Of a DNA stretch of 64,000 nt, positions 1 through 8,940 are shown one piece after another. The notes beneath the pieces are model-generated. The model worked only from the letters and a program-made list of their open reading frames with translations, was not told where the DNA came from and searched no databases. The DNA is from Bradyrhizobium sp. LHD-71 (GTDB lineage: Bacteria > Pseudomonadota > Alphaproteobacteria > Rhizobiales > Xanthobacteraceae). Each line of letters begins with the position of its first letter. The stretch's first letter is position 1. The translations under genes were made by a program, and so were the position numbers. The DNA is taken from contig NZ_JAVIFX010000002.1 of assembly GCF_031157255.1 (NCBI RefSeq), positions 62,001-126,000 on the forward strand, in the 5' to 3' direction.

Positions 1-1926
1 GCAGCCTTCACACACGGCGGCGTTGATCATGATCCGACGGGCGGGGTCTTCCATGAGACCGCGCTTGCGGCGGCGGCGTTTCTCGGCGGCGCAGGTCTGC
101 ACGAAGACGATCGCCGAACAGCCCGGCGTATCGCGCAGGGTCCGCATCACCTGATCGAGCTGATCGCGATGCGCCAGCTTGACGCCGGGCGCGATCGTTC
201 CCGCCGGATACTCGTCCGGATTTTCCGAGACGAGATAGATCTCGCGCAGACCTTCGGCGTAAAGCTGGAACGTGATTTGCTGCGGCGAGAGATCGCCGTC
301 CACATGCTGACCGCCGGTCATGGCGACGGCATCGTTATAGAGGATCTTGTAGGTAATGTTTGCCTTCGAGGCGAGCGCCTGGCGGATCGCGAGACTGCCG
401 GAGTGAAAATAGGTGCCGTCGCCGAGATTGGCGAAGACGTGCTTCTCGGTTGTGAACGGCGCGGTCCCCACCCACGGGACGCCCTCGCCGCCCATATGCG
501 TGTAGGTTTCGGTGTTGCGGTCCATCCAGAGCGCCATGAAGTGGCAGCCGATGCCGGCCATCGCGCGGCTGCCTTCGGGCACTTTCGTCGAGGTGTTGTG
601 CGGACAGCCCGAGCAGAAGTACGGCGTGCGCACGACAGGCGCCACCGCCTGCACCTGCGACGCTTCGCGGCCGTTGAACCAGTCGGCTCTGGCGCGAAGC
701 ATGTCGGCGATCTCAGGATTCAGATTGAGACGCAGCAGCCGTTCCGTGAGTGAGACCGCGAGCGATCCAACGCTGATCTCCGCCTCGAACGGCAGGAAGC
801 GCTTGTCGTGCTCGTCCATCTTGCCGACAATCCGGGGACGCACGTCGTCGCGCCAGTTGAACAGCTCCTGCTTGACCTGGTTTTCGACGATCTCGCGCCG
901 CTCTTCGACGATGAAGATCTCCTCGAGCCCGACGGCAAACTCGCGCACGCCCTGGGGCTCCAGCGGCCACGGCATGCCGATCTTGTACAGGCGGAGCCCG
1001 ATGCGGGCGGCGACCTCGGGCGTAATGCCGAGCTCGCGCAGCGCCTGCCGCACGTCCTCATAGCTCTTGCCGGAAGCCATGATGCCGAAGCGCGCATTCG
1101 GCGAATCCAGCGTGACGCGGTTGATCCTGTTGGCGCGGGCAAAGGCGATCGCGGCAAAGCCCTTGTATTCCTGCAGCCGGCGATCCTGTTCAATGCGGTC
1201 GTCCGGCCAGCGCAGGTTCAAGCCGCCCGGCGGCATTTCGAAATCGGTCGGAATGATGAAGGGATTCATCTCGTCGGCGAGGTTGATCTCGGCGGTCGTC
1301 TCGACCGTTTCGGTGATCACCTTCATGCCGACCCAGCAGCCGGAGTAGCGCGACAGGGCTATGCCGAGCAGCCCCATCTGGATCATTTCATGAATGCTGG
1401 AGGGATAGAGATAGGGCATCAGCGCCGAGATGAACGCGTGATCGGACTGATGCGGGACGGTGGACGATTTCGCGCCGTGGTCGTCGCCCGCAAGACACAG
1501 CACGCCGCCGTGTTTCGCCGAGCCTGCGGTATTGCCGTGGCGAAAAACATCGCCACAGCGATCGACGCCGGGGCCCTTGCCGTACCAGATGCCGACGACA
1601 CCATCATGCTTTGCGCCCGGCGACAGCTGAAGCTGCTGCGACCCCCAGATGGCGGTCGCGGCGAGATCCTCGTTCACGCCGGGCTGAAATTTGACGCCAT
1701 ACTCGTCGAGATACTTGCGCGCAGCGTGTAGCTGCTGATCGTAACCGCCGAGCGGCGAGCCGCGATAGCCGGAGACGAACGCCGCAGTGTTCAAGCCGTT
1801 CGCACGATCGCGCCGGATCTGCGCCATCGGCAGCCGAACCAGCGCCTGTGTCCCTGTCAAGAAGATGTGGCCGGATCGGGCAGTGTATTTCTGGTCGAGA
1901 CTGATCGGGCCTTGATTGATTCCCAT
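1..1926 (-). CDS. Indolepyruvate-type 2-oxoacid:ferredoxin oxidoreductase, fused form (5' part, cut by window edge)
   Basis: This large fused enzyme oxidatively decarboxylates aryl- or other 2-oxoacids to acyl-CoA and passes the electrons to ferredoxin. The frame is open from ATG at 1926 to the window edge, giving 642 residues; the whole family is usually about 1150. Residues 53-62 (GYRGSPLGGY) belong to the pyrimidine-binding domain. Residues 438-441 (CSGC), 502-505 (GDGT) and 531-540 (NDAVAMTGGQ) mark the thiamine-diphosphate domain. CEGC at 639-642 begins a [4Fe-4S] ferredoxin motif, so the gamma domain lies outside. An AGAGG ribosome site sits five bases before the ATG. A perfect GC-rich dyad lies just upstream (1946-1962). 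The exact 2-oxoacid substrate cannot be read from this part. Confidence 0.93.
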   Translation of the reverse strand, partial: MGINQGPISLDQKYTARSGHIFLTGTQALVRLPMAQIRRDRANGLNTAAFVSGYRGSPLGGYDQQLHAARKYLDEYGVKFQPGVNEDLAATAIWGSQQLQLSPGAKHDGVVGIWYGKGPGVDRCGDVFRHGNTAGSAKHGGVLCLAGDDHGAKSSTVPHQSDHAFISALMPYLYPSSIHEMIQMGLLGIALSRYSGCWVGMKVITETVETTAEINLADEMNPFIIPTDFEMPPGGLNLRWPDDRIEQDRRLQEYKGFAAIAFARANRINRVTLDSPNARFGIMASGKSYEDVRQALRELGITPEVAARIGLRLYKIGMPWPLEPQGVREFAVGLEEIFIVEERREIVENQVKQELFNWRDDVRPRIVGKMDEHDKRFLPFEAEISVGSLAVSLTERLLRLNLNPEIADMLRARADWFNGREASQVQAVAPVVRTPYFCSGCPHNTSTKVPEGSRAMAGIGCHFMALWMDRNTETYTHMGGEGVPWVGTAPFTTEKHVFANLGDGTYFHSGSLAIRQALASKANITYKILYNDAVAMTGGQHVDGDLSPQQITFQLYAEGLREIYLVSENPDEYPAGTIAPGVKLAHRDQLDQVMRTLRDTPGCSAIVFVQTCAAEKRRRRKRGLMEDPARRIMINAAVCEGC

Positions 1927-1945
1927 GTCTGCCTCTGAACGGTGA

Positions 1946-1962
1946 GCGGCGTTGAACGCCGC
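1946..1962. promoter_or_regulatory. Perfect 8+1+8 palindrome upstream of the indolepyruvate oxidoreductase gene
   Basis: The half-site GCGGCGTT is followed by one central base and its exact complement. It lies 20-36 bp before the ATG at 1926, just upstream of the ribosome site, so it could be an operator or a hairpin in the mRNA leader. No consensus was recognised. Confidence 0.4.
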
Positions 1963-2405
1963 ATCGCTACCTTTGAAGCAATCTAAATATGTTTCGCCTG
2001 CAAAAGCATCAAGAATCTAAGACAGGTCTAGGGCCACTGCGACACGGCAACTTCGTGCCGGCTGCGCGCAAGCCGACGCAGCCTTATGCCGATTATCGGC
2101 GTCGCTTTGACCAAAAGCTGCGCAAGCTTGATGCGCCGCAGCAGCGGTAGGCGTGGGCCGCGCGGCGTTCGGAGTCCGGTACTCGCGAATCAGCCACGGC
2201 GAGTCGCCGTCGCTTCCGACGAGCGCCGCGTGCGTTGCACGGCGCAAACTGACGCAGCGTCGCCGACAACGCAGGACCATGTCGAAAAGAAGTCACGGCT
2301 CGTTTACGCCTGCGATGACGATGAGCTCAGGCGCTCGAATCACGTGCCATAGTGAATCAGCAGTAACCGTGAACGGCGCGCGGTGTGCTCCTCGTTCCGC
2401 GTCCG

Positions 2406-2424
2406 GGAACCTGAATCAGGTTCC
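2406..2424. promoter_or_regulatory. 19-bp perfect palindrome, candidate operator
   Basis: The half-site GGAACCTGA, one central A, then its exact complement. It lies about 93 bp upstream of the ATG at 2517. The symmetry suggests a dimeric regulator site. It contains the GGAAC word typical of general-stress sigma EcfG promoters, but no CGTT element follows at the expected distance, so that reading was not adopted. Confidence 0.4.
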
Positions 2425-2516
2425 TCTACTGTATTGTTCCCTACCAAAGTGTAATGTTTGCCGGAACCGGTTGGCCCAAGCGCCATTGTCTTCAGAAGAG
2501 CCAATGGAGGACCGAG

Positions 2517-2846
2517 ATGGCCTATCGACCGAACCCGAACGATCCGTTCATCACGCCGCCGCCAACGGACGACATTCCGCGCAGCGCCGACCCGATGCTG
2601 CAGTCCGACCGGTTTGACGACGCTGGCCCGGTCAGCGGCACCCGCGTCGCGCTATACGCCCTGGCAGTGCTGGCACTGGTCGGTGCACTGTTCTACGGCA
2701 TGTCGACGGCGACCAACAATGACACCGCATCGAACACGCCGGCGACCGGCACAGCTCAGCGGCCGGCTCCGGCGCCGGGCACGACGACCGGCGCAGCGCC
2801 CTCGCAGCCGGCACCGACGGCACCGGCTGATGCACCGAAGCAGTAG
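2517..2846 (+). CDS. Small single-pass membrane protein with Pro/Ala/Thr-rich tail (hypothetical)
   Basis: A 109-residue protein of unrecognised family. The start at 2517 has GGAGG six bases upstream and is preferred to the in-frame start at 2454. Residues 1-38 are polar and proline-rich. Residues about 42-62 (VALYALAVLALVGALFYGM) form one hydrophobic segment. The last 45 residues are low-complexity Ala/Pro/Thr/Gly, as in proteins whose tail lies in the periplasm. The topology is inferred: a short cytoplasmic head and an extracytoplasmic disordered tail. No catalytic motif is visible. It is convergent with the solute-receptor gene downstream. Confidence 0.72.
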   Translation: MAYRPNPNDPFITPPPTDDIPRSADPMLQSDRFDDAGPVSGTRVALYALAVLALVGALFYGMSTATNNDTASNTPATGTAQRPAPAPGTTTGAAPSQPAPTAPADAPKQ

Positions 2847-2952
2847 GCCGCGCTTTTCAGACAGGCCCGCGTGGCGGGACGTCGATGCCGACGCCCGTCA
2901 CTTTGCGGAGCCTGGTGTCTAGACTAACGAGCGACCTTAAGCACGGACGGAC

Positions 2953-3957
2953 TTACGGCGCCTCGATCTTGATGCCGGCGTCCTTGACCACCTTGCCCCA
3001 GCGCGCGACTTCTGACGTGACAAACTTGCCGAAGTCCGCGCGTACCAGGGTCGGGGTCGGCGACCCGTTCTTTTTCCACGCTTCCTTGATCGCATCCGCG
3101 TCCAGCGCCTTGCGGATCTCCGTCGTGATCTGATCCACGATCGGTTCGGGCGTTCCCTTCGGCGCGAACACCGCGTACCAGGTGGAGACCTCATAGCCTT
3201 TGAGCCCGGCCTCCGCCGACGTAGGCACCTCGGGGATTGCCGGCGAGCGTGTTGTCGCCGCCACTGCCAGTCCGCGCAGCGCGCCGCTCTGGATCTGGTT
3301 GGCCGACGAGCCGAGGCCATCGAACATGGCATGCACGTGGCCTGCGACGAGATCCTGCATGGCCGGACCCGCACCGCGATAAGGCACGTGGTTCAGCTGG
3401 GTCTGCGTCAGGATCTTGAACAGCTCTCCCGCGAGGTGATGCGTCGTGCCCGCGCCGGCTGACGCGTAGTTGATTTTGTTGGGATTAGCCTTGGCGTAGG
3501 CGATGAACTCGGCCAGGGTCTTGGCTTCCACCTTGCCTGGATTGACGACGATTACCTGCGGCGGCATCGCGATCACCGCCACCGGGATAAAGTCCTTCTC
3601 GATGTCGTAGTCGAGCTTCGGGTACAGCGATGGCGCAATTGCGTGATGGGCGGCGCCAACCAGAAATGTGTAACCGTTTGGCTCCGCCTTCGCCGCAGCG
3701 CTCGCACCGATCGTGCCTCCCGCCCCTCCACGGTTGTCGATCAGGAAGCGCTGCTTGAGCTGAATTTCAAGCTGAGCGGCAAGCGGCCGGGCAAAAGCAT
3801 CGGTGCCGCCACCTGCAGGGAACGGCACGATCAGATTGACGGGACGTTGCGGCCAGCTTTGCGCCGACGCGGGCGGAGTGGCGCCGGCAAGGGCGGCAAC
3901 GGCGGCGGTGAGGACCGCGGCTGCACGGATGGCGATCCACGACGTCAGTCGAAACAT
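2953..3957 (-). CDS. Bug/TctC-type tripartite tricarboxylate transporter substrate-binding protein
   Basis: A periplasmic solute receptor of 334 residues. The start at 3957 (MFRLTSW) has a GGGGG ribosome site and leads straight into a signal peptide ending near ASAQS. The mature protein opens with WPQRPVNLIVPFPAGGGTD, the family's hallmark first strand and ligand loop, and later carries YRGAGPAMQDL and the FAPKGTPEPIVDQI stretch. Family members bind carboxylates such as citrate, terephthalate or nicotinate and hand them to TctAB. No tctA or tctB lies nearby, which is common for these orphan receptors, so the ligand is unknown. Confidence 0.92.
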   Translation of the reverse strand: MFRLTSWIAIRAAAVLTAAVAALAGATPPASAQSWPQRPVNLIVPFPAGGGTDAFARPLAAQLEIQLKQRFLIDNRGGAGGTIGASAAAKAEPNGYTFLVGAAHHAIAPSLYPKLDYDIEKDFIPVAVIAMPPQVIVVNPGKVEAKTLAEFIAYAKANPNKINYASAGAGTTHHLAGELFKILTQTQLNHVPYRGAGPAMQDLVAGHVHAMFDGLGSSANQIQSGALRGLAVAATTRSPAIPEVPTSAEAGLKGYEVSTWYAVFAPKGTPEPIVDQITTEIRKALDADAIKEAWKKNGSPTPTLVRADFGKFVTSEVARWGKVVKDAGIKIEAP

Positions 3958-4151
3958 TGGTTTTCCCCCGATCATATTGGCACTGTGCTCAATTGTTTGT
4001 CCGATTACGGCACCCGCCAGCGCCGTTGGCAATATGACCTTTGGTCATTTCCTGGCAGCTCGCGCGCTTGCGGAGGCCCGAATCGGTGACAAACGCCCGT
4101 CACAGGACAATGATCGAAGGTTGCCAGCGCCGCTCAGATCGCGGGGGAATT

Positions 4152-5390
4152 ATGATGATCCGATTTGCAGCCGTCCTCGTCGCAACGACGATGCTTTTGG
4201 GCAGTGGCACAGCCCCCGCGCAACCGGAGAGCATGCCACCGCAGCTCGGTCCCCGCCCCTTCTATCTCGTCGAACGAATGAAGGATGGCCCGCTGAAGGC
4301 CGCCCTCAAGCAGTGCACCGGCCCGTTCCGCAAAACCGATTTTTCGATCGGTCACCGCGGCGCACCCCTGCAGTTCCCGGAACACACCAAGGAGTCCTAC
4401 GAAGCGGCCGCGCGCATGGGCGCGGGCGTGATCGAGTGCGACGTCACGTTCACCAAGGATCGTCAGCTGGTCTGCCGCCACGCACAATGCGACCTGCACA
4501 CCACGACGAACATTCTCGCCAGACCGGAGCTTGCGGCAAAATGTTCGCAAGGATTCAGTCCTGCCGATCCGGCGACCGGCAAGAAGGCGTCAGCGAAATG
4601 CTGCACCAGCGACATCACGCTCGCCGAGTTCCGCACCCTGCAGGGCAAGATGGATGCAGCCAACGCGAACGCGACGACCGTGGCCGACTACATGCGCGGC
4701 ACGGCGCCCTGGCGCACCGACCTTTATGCGGCGAACGGCACGCTCCTGACGCACGCCGAGAGCATTGCGCTGATCAAGGGCTTCGGCGCGAAATTCACGC
4801 CCGAGCTGAAGTCGCCGGAGGTGCCGATGCCGTTCGGTGGCGACTACACGCAAGAGAAATACGCCCAGGCGATGCTCGACGAGTACAAGGCAGCAGGGAT
4901 AAATCCCAAGGACGTGTTCGCGCAGAGCTTCAACTATGCGGACGTGCTGTACTGGATCAAGGCAGAACCGGCGTTCGGTACGCAAGCCGTTTACCTTGAT
5001 GGACGCTATGAGCAGCCTGGTTTCGATCACACCAGGCCGGAGCTTCTAAAGCCCGGCATGAAGGAGATGGCGGAGGCCGGCGTCAAGATTCTCGCACCGC
5101 CGATCTACATGCTGGTGGCACTGAACGAAAAGAATGAGATCGTTCCGTCGGCCTACGCGAAAGCAGCGAAAAGCGCGGGCCTCGACCTGATCGCCTGGTC
5201 GCTGGAGCGCGACGGCCCGCTCGACAAGGGCGGCGGCTTCTATCATCGCTCGATCAAGGCCGCGATCGACCGGGACGGCGACACGCTGACTGTGCTCGAC
5301 GTGCTGGCAAAGCAGGTCGGCGTACGCGGCGTCTTCTCGGACTGGCCTGCAACGACGACCTTCTATGCAAACTGCGCCGGACTGAGGTAA
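4152..5390 (+). CDS. Periplasmic glycerophosphodiester phosphodiesterase family protein
   Basis: It hydrolyses glycerophosphodiesters to an alcohol and glycerol-3-phosphate. The start at 4152 (MMIRFAAVL) follows a GGGGGAA ribosome site and opens a signal peptide cleaved near APAQ, so the protein is probably periplasmic. The GDPD barrel begins at IGHRGAP (His68, Arg69), with Glu95/Asp97 in IECDVTF and His110 in CRHAQC, the expected catalytic and metal-binding set. At 412 residues it is longer than the 250-residue core. The insert around residues 113-200 is rich in Cys, including an SAKCCTSD stretch, which may form disulphides. It is monocistronic. Confidence 0.9.
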   Translation: MMIRFAAVLVATTMLLGSGTAPAQPESMPPQLGPRPFYLVERMKDGPLKAALKQCTGPFRKTDFSIGHRGAPLQFPEHTKESYEAAARMGAGVIECDVTFTKDRQLVCRHAQCDLHTTTNILARPELAAKCSQGFSPADPATGKKASAKCCTSDITLAEFRTLQGKMDAANANATTVADYMRGTAPWRTDLYAANGTLLTHAESIALIKGFGAKFTPELKSPEVPMPFGGDYTQEKYAQAMLDEYKAAGINPKDVFAQSFNYADVLYWIKAEPAFGTQAVYLDGRYEQPGFDHTRPELLKPGMKEMAEAGVKILAPPIYMLVALNEKNEIVPSAYAKAAKSAGLDLIAWSLERDGPLDKGGGFYHRSIKAAIDRDGDTLTVLDVLAKQVGVRGVFSDWPATTTFYANCAGLR

Positions 5391-5425
5391 CGGCGCAGTC
5401 GCTCGTGACGCCGCCGCGAGCACAC

Positions 5426-5447
5426 CGCCATTCGAAGAACGGTACGC
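5426..5447. repeat. Degenerate copy of the TTCGAAGAACGG intergenic hairpin repeat
   Basis: The core TTCGAAGAACGG and its flanks resemble the elements at 39873-39900 and, inverted, 38755-38781. It sits in the convergent gap between the phosphodiesterase and the Tat-exported protein. Flanking bases have drifted, so it may be a relic. Confidence 0.4.
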
Positions 5448-5471
5448 TCGCCGACGACGGACAGCCAACGC

Positions 5472-5822
5472 TTACATGTAGATCGGCCGGCGACGCCAAC
5501 GGCGACGGTACCAGTAGCGTGGGCCTGGGCGCCAATAACGGCGACGCCAGTATCTGCGCCGCCAATAGGGCCGGCGCCAATAACGTCGACGCCACTGCAC
5601 CTGCTCGGGGCCGATCGAGTCGATATCATCCTGCGTGGCGATCGCCGGCTCTGCTTTCGCGGCCTCGTCCTGCGCCGCGAGCTGGTCAGGCTTGGCAGGA
5701 CCATCGGGTGGTATGCCTTGCGGCAGCAATGGTGCCGCTTGTGCTGTTGCGACAGTCGTAGCGACCGCCCCTGCAGCAGCAGCGAAACCGAATGCAATTT
5801 TAAGAAACTCGCGTCTTTCCAT
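5472..5822 (-). CDS. Tat-exported small protein with Trp-Arg-Arg-Arg-Tyr repeats
   Basis: A 116-residue protein. The N-terminus MERREFLKIAFGFAAAAGAV is a twin-arginine signal (RREFLK), with likely cleavage after ATAQA near residue 29. A short acidic linker follows. The last 40 residues are made almost only of Trp, Arg, Tyr and Pro in repeats such as WRRRYWRR. The start at 5822 has AGGTTGG-like purines upstream. Tat use suggests export folded or with a cofactor, yet no cofactor motif exists. The repeat could bind polyanions or the cell wall; that is speculation. Similar Arg/Tyr-rich Tat proteins occur in rhizobia, to my recollection, without a known function. Confidence 0.75.
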   Translation of the reverse strand: MERREFLKIAFGFAAAAGAVATTVATAQAAPLLPQGIPPDGPAKPDQLAAQDEAAKAEPAIATQDDIDSIGPEQVQWRRRYWRRPYWRRRYWRRRYWRPGPRYWYRRRWRRRPIYM

Positions 5823-6096
5823 CGACCAACCTCCGGCTCAGGTTAAGCGTCTCGCCCCGCTCCTGCCCCGCATCGTGCAAGTGACGAATGCCAATATCAC
5901 TCACGCAAACAAGGTGGCCGCGTGCGACTGAACCGGAAATGAATGAATGGGGACAAGGTTCCCCGCTGCTTGACAGCGCGATGATGGACGCGCGCAACAA
6001 CGACGTATCGAAGACGCAATTGCGCGCGACACTCCTCTTCAGCGCCCAACGTCAACCGCCTGCAATTGTCTTGGAGAAGCTTGCGCTACTTGCGGC
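5823..6096. other. 274-bp intergenic region, nothing recognised
   Basis: This is the upstream region of the Tat-exported protein (minus) and downstream region of the alpha-beta-barrel protein (minus). No supported gene or clear hairpin terminator was seen. Confidence 0.5.
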
Positions 6097-6411
6097 TCAG
6101 CCCCTTTTCCACTCCTCTGCCAGCGCCGTGATCTCGCGCGTGCGTGGAATCCCTGGAAAGGCCTTGTCAAAGTCCGCGACGAGCCGCGTCATTTCGCCGC
6201 CGGCCATCGCACGCTCGAGCGCGGCGAGATCGGGAAACTGGTACGTCGCAAGGTGCTGAGAGGGATCACTCACGCTCCAGAACCGCCATGCCTTCTCGGC
6301 GCCGAACGTCTTGGCTGCATCGGGCAGATGTTCACGGTGGTACCAGTCGTCAAAGGCCTCCCGCTTGGCGGGATCAGAGACAATGGCGCGGACGGTCAGG
6401 AAGTGCGGCAT
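6097..6411 (-). CDS. Dimeric alpha-beta barrel (EthD/antibiotic monooxygenase-like) protein
   Basis: A 104-residue protein. The ATG at 6411 is chosen over an upstream GTG because AGAGG lies eight bases before it. The opening MPHFLTVRAIVSDPAKREAF and the DWYHREHLPDAAKTFGA stretch match the ferredoxin-like fold of the EthD/DUF4286 type: a beta strand, a helix with W-Y-x-x-E-H, then WRFW and ATYQFPDLAAL. Such proteins are small cytosolic dimers binding hydrophobic ligands. It lies about 50 bp downstream of pccB on the same strand and may be cotranscribed. Substrate unknown. Confidence 0.75.
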   Translation of the reverse strand: MPHFLTVRAIVSDPAKREAFDDWYHREHLPDAAKTFGAEKAWRFWSVSDPSQHLATYQFPDLAALERAMAGGEMTRLVADFDKAFPGIPRTREITALAEEWKRG

Positions 6412-6458
6412 GAAAAACACCTCTTTGCGCTGGCGTTGACATTTCTGTTCCGCCTCAA

Positions 6459-7991
6459 TTACAGCGGCAGATTATCATGCTTCTTCGCCGGCATCTCGAC
6501 CTTCTTGTCGCGCAGCATCGCTAGCGCGCGTGCAATCCGCTTGCGCGTCGAGTGCGGCATGATCACGTCATCGATGTAGCCGCGCTCGGCGGCGATGAAT
6601 GGCGACAGAAAGCGGTCCTCGTACTCCTTGGTGCGCGCGGCGATCTTCTCCGCGTCCTTCATGTCCTGCCGGAAAATGATCTCGACCGCGCCCTTGGCGC
6701 CCATCACCGCGATCTGCGCCGTCGGCCAGGCGTAATTGATATCAGCGCCGATCTCCTTGGCCGCCATCACGTCGAACGCACCGCCGTAGGCCTTGCGGGT
6801 GATGATCGTCACGAGCGGCACGGTGCATTGCGAATAGGCGAACAGAAGCTTGGCGCCGTGTTTGATCAGGCCGCCATACTCCTGCGCCGTTCCCGGCAGG
6901 AAGCCCGGCACGTCGACGAAGGTCACGATCGGAATGTTAAAGGCGTCGCAGAAGCGGACAAAGCGCGCAGCCTTGCGCGACGCATCGCTGTCGAGCACTC
7001 CGGCGAGCACCATCGGCTGGTTGGCGACGAAACCGACCGTGCGACCGGCGATGCGGCCGAACCCGGTAACGATGTTCTTCGCGAACGTCTCGGCAATCTC
7101 GAAGAAGTCGCCCTCGTCCACGACCTTCAGGATCAGCTCCTTGATGTCATAGGGCTTGTTCGGATTTTCCGGGATCAGCGTGTCGAGGGACATCTCCACC
7201 CGCTCGATGTCGTCGAAGCTCGGCCACTCAGGCACGCCATCGGTGTTGTTCGACGGCAGATAATCGATCAACCGGCGCATCTGCAGCAGTGTCTCGACAT
7301 CGTTGTCGTACGCGCCGTCGGCGATGGACGACTTGGTCGCGTGCACAGACGCGCCGCCAAGCTCCTCCGCCGTGACAACCTCGTTCGTCACAGTCTTCAC
7401 CACGTCGGGACCAGTAACGAACATGTAGCTCGTGTTTTTCACCATGAAGATGAAGTCGGTCATTGCTGGTGAATAGACGTCGCCGCCCGCGCACGGCCCC
7501 ATGATGACGCTGATCTGCGGGATCACGCCCGACGCGATGACGTTGCGGCGGAAGACGTAGGAATAGCCCGCGAGTGCCGCAACGCCCTCCTGGATGCGCG
7601 CGCCGCCCGCGTCGTAAAGGCCGATGATCGGCGCGCGCGCCTTCATCGCCATGTCCTGCAGCTTGGTGATCTTCTGCGCGTGCGTCTCCGACAGCGAGCC
7701 GCCGAACACCGTGAAGTCCTTGGCGAAGACGAAGATCTTGCGTCCGTTGACCGTGCCCCAGCCAGTAACGACGCCGTCACCCGGGACCTTCGACTTCTCC
7801 ATGCCGAACTCGGTCGAACGATGCTCCACGAACATGTCGAACTCCTCGAACGAGCCCTTATCGAGCAAAAGCTCGATACGCTCGCGCGCGGTCAGCTTGC
7901 CGCGCTCATGCTGGCTGGCGATGCGCTTCTTTCCGCCACCGAGCTTGGCGTTGGCCCGGCGTTCGTCCAGCGCTTCGAGGATGTTCTTCAT
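6459..7991 (-). CDS. pccB: Propionyl-CoA carboxylase beta subunit (acyl-CoA carboxyltransferase)
   Basis: This is the carboxyltransferase half of propionyl-CoA carboxylase, making methylmalonyl-CoA from biotin-bound CO2. It has 510 residues, the usual PccB length, from ATG at 7991 ([12 protein letters not shown]). An AAGGG site precedes it, while the in-frame TTG at 8012 is less likely. The ACCA/ACCB-type crotonase repeats are visible: [15 protein letters not shown] and [16 protein letters not shown] in the N-terminal half, [12 protein letters not shown] and [11 protein letters not shown] in the C-terminal half. The biotin carboxylase subunit PccA is not in this window. It links odd-chain and branched amino-acid breakdown to the TCA cycle. 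Confidence 0.96.
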   Translation of the reverse strand: MKNILEALDERRANAKLGGGKKRIASQHERGKLTARERIELLLDKGSFEEFDMFVEHRSTEFGMEKSKVPGDGVVTGWGTVNGRKIFVFAKDFTVFGGSLSETHAQKITKLQDMAMKARAPIIGLYDAGGARIQEGVAALAGYSYVFRRNVIASGVIPQISVIMGPCAGGDVYSPAMTDFIFMVKNTSYMFVTGPDVVKTVTNEVVTAEELGGASVHATKSSIADGAYDNDVETLLQMRRLIDYLPSNNTDGVPEWPSFDDIERVEMSLDTLIPENPNKPYDIKELILKVVDEGDFFEIAETFAKNIVTGFGRIAGRTVGFVANQPMVLAGVLDSDASRKAARFVRFCDAFNIPIVTFVDVPGFLPGTAQEYGGLIKHGAKLLFAYSQCTVPLVTIITRKAYGGAFDVMAAKEIGADINYAWPTAQIAVMGAKGAVEIIFRQDMKDAEKIAARTKEYEDRFLSPFIAAERGYIDDVIMPHSTRKRIARALAMLRDKKVEMPAKKHDNLPL

Positions 7992-8146
7992 TTGACGTAC
8001 CCTTACCCCCAAGGCCGGCTGCCCGACCCACGATGTCTCATGCTTTCCCCATCGCTTAGCAAGGATTTGAGGAGCGGAAAATGGCCCGATAGGCTGATCT
8101 GCGGCAGGGCGCCATGCCGACAGCGCTGCTGACAGGGAGTCCGGCC

Positions 8147-8617
8147 TCAGCGGCTGAACGACGGCTCAGTCGAGATTTCGCATTTCACCGAATTGGCGAT
8201 GAAGCACATCTCATGCGCCTTGTGATGCAACTCTCGGGCCTTCTCTTCACTCGAGGTTGCGGAGAGCTTGACCTGCGGTCTGAGCACGATACGCGCGAAA
8301 GCACCGCTGCCGTCGGCCTCCTCGATCATGAGCCCCTCCGGCTCGTCCCGATAGTCGAGAACGACCACGCCGTTCGTCGCGCACAGGTGCAGATACCAGA
8401 GCATGTGGCAGGTGGAGGCTGACGCGACAAACAGTTCCTCAGGATTCCATCGGCCGGCGTCGCCACGAAAGCTTGCGTCGGACGACCCGGCAATCTCCGC
8501 CTTGCCTTGCGCAGTTATGGCGTGCGCCCGTTCGTAGCCCTTGTAACTCGTGGTGCCTTCACCCGTGTTGCCGGTCCAGGCCACAATTGGGCGATAGCGA
8601 TGCTGCTTTCCGGCCAT
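8147..8617 (-). CDS. OsmC family peroxiredoxin-like protein
   Basis: A 156-residue OsmC/Ohr-fold protein. The ATG at 8617 (MAGKQHRYR) is used because the longer frame begins with TTG. The hallmark [23 protein letters not shown] contains the first conserved Cys, and the second sits in [14 protein letters not shown], as in thiol-dependent peroxidases of this family. It probably reduces organic hydroperoxides in the cytosol. It is the first gene upstream of pccB on the same strand, separated by 155 bp. Confidence 0.88.
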   Translation of the reverse strand: MAGKQHRYRPIVAWTGNTGEGTTSYKGYERAHAITAQGKAEIAGSSDASFRGDAGRWNPEELFVASASTCHMLWYLHLCATNGVVVLDYRDEPEGLMIEEADGSGAFARIVLRPQVKLSATSSEEKARELHHKAHEMCFIANSVKCEISTEPSFSR

Positions 8618-8673
8618 TTCTTGCAAACTCCAGCTCAACCAATATTGCTTCGCTTCGCTGGCGATGACAACGC

Positions 8674-8940
8674 CTACCTCACCCGCCCCGACAGCCGCAG
8701 CACGAAGATCAGCACTTCGGCGACCGCCTTATAGAGTTCCTCGGGAATCTCATCGCCGAGTTCGACATTCGACAGCGCGCCAGCCAGGATCTCGTTCTCC
8801 TCGATCGGGATGTTGTTGGCCTTCGCCACCTCGATGATCGTTTCGCCGATCGTGCCCCTGCCTTTGGCAACAACGCGCGGCGCCCCCTGCTTGTCATAAT
8901 GCAGCGCCACGGCGAGCTGGTTCTCAGTCTTCGTGCTCAT
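8674..8940 (-). CDS. FlhB C-terminal-domain homologue (FhlB/YlqH type)
   Basis: An 88-residue protein equal to the cytoplasmic FlhB/YscU export-switch domain: AVALHYDKQGAPRVVAKG, then ETIIEVAKANNIPIEEN and ELYKAVAEVLIFVLRL. It lacks the NPTH autocleavage loop and all membrane segments, so it is the stand-alone mimic of the cleaved FlhB(CC) fragment found beside fliK in many bacteria. Its ATG overlaps the stop of fliK by four bases (ATGA), so translation is coupled. It probably supports substrate switching in flagellar export. Confidence 0.88.
   Translation of the reverse strand: MSTKTENQLAVALHYDKQGAPRVVAKGRGTIGETIIEVAKANNIPIEENEILAGALSNVELGDEIPEELYKAVAEVLIFVLRLSGRVR

Larger units (their letters stand above)
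1927..2516. other. 590-bp intergenic region between divergent genes
   Basis: It separates the divergent oxidoreductase gene (minus) and the small membrane-protein gene (plus). Open frames here are short, lack ribosome sites and look like no protein I know. It holds the two palindromes listed separately. Only isolated GGAAC words occur, and none has a properly spaced EcfG-type minus-10. No RNA gene was seen. Confidence 0.6.

Noticed and set aside
2406-2440. EcfG general-stress promoter
   Set aside because: GGAAC is present but the only GTT lies 25 bases after it, not 16-19; the palindrome explains the GGAAC better.
6552-7472. A 306-codon plus-strand frame opposite pccB
   Set aside because: It is antisense to a certain gene and its residues (Asp/His/Arg/Val-rich) are typical of mirrored high-GC coding sequence.
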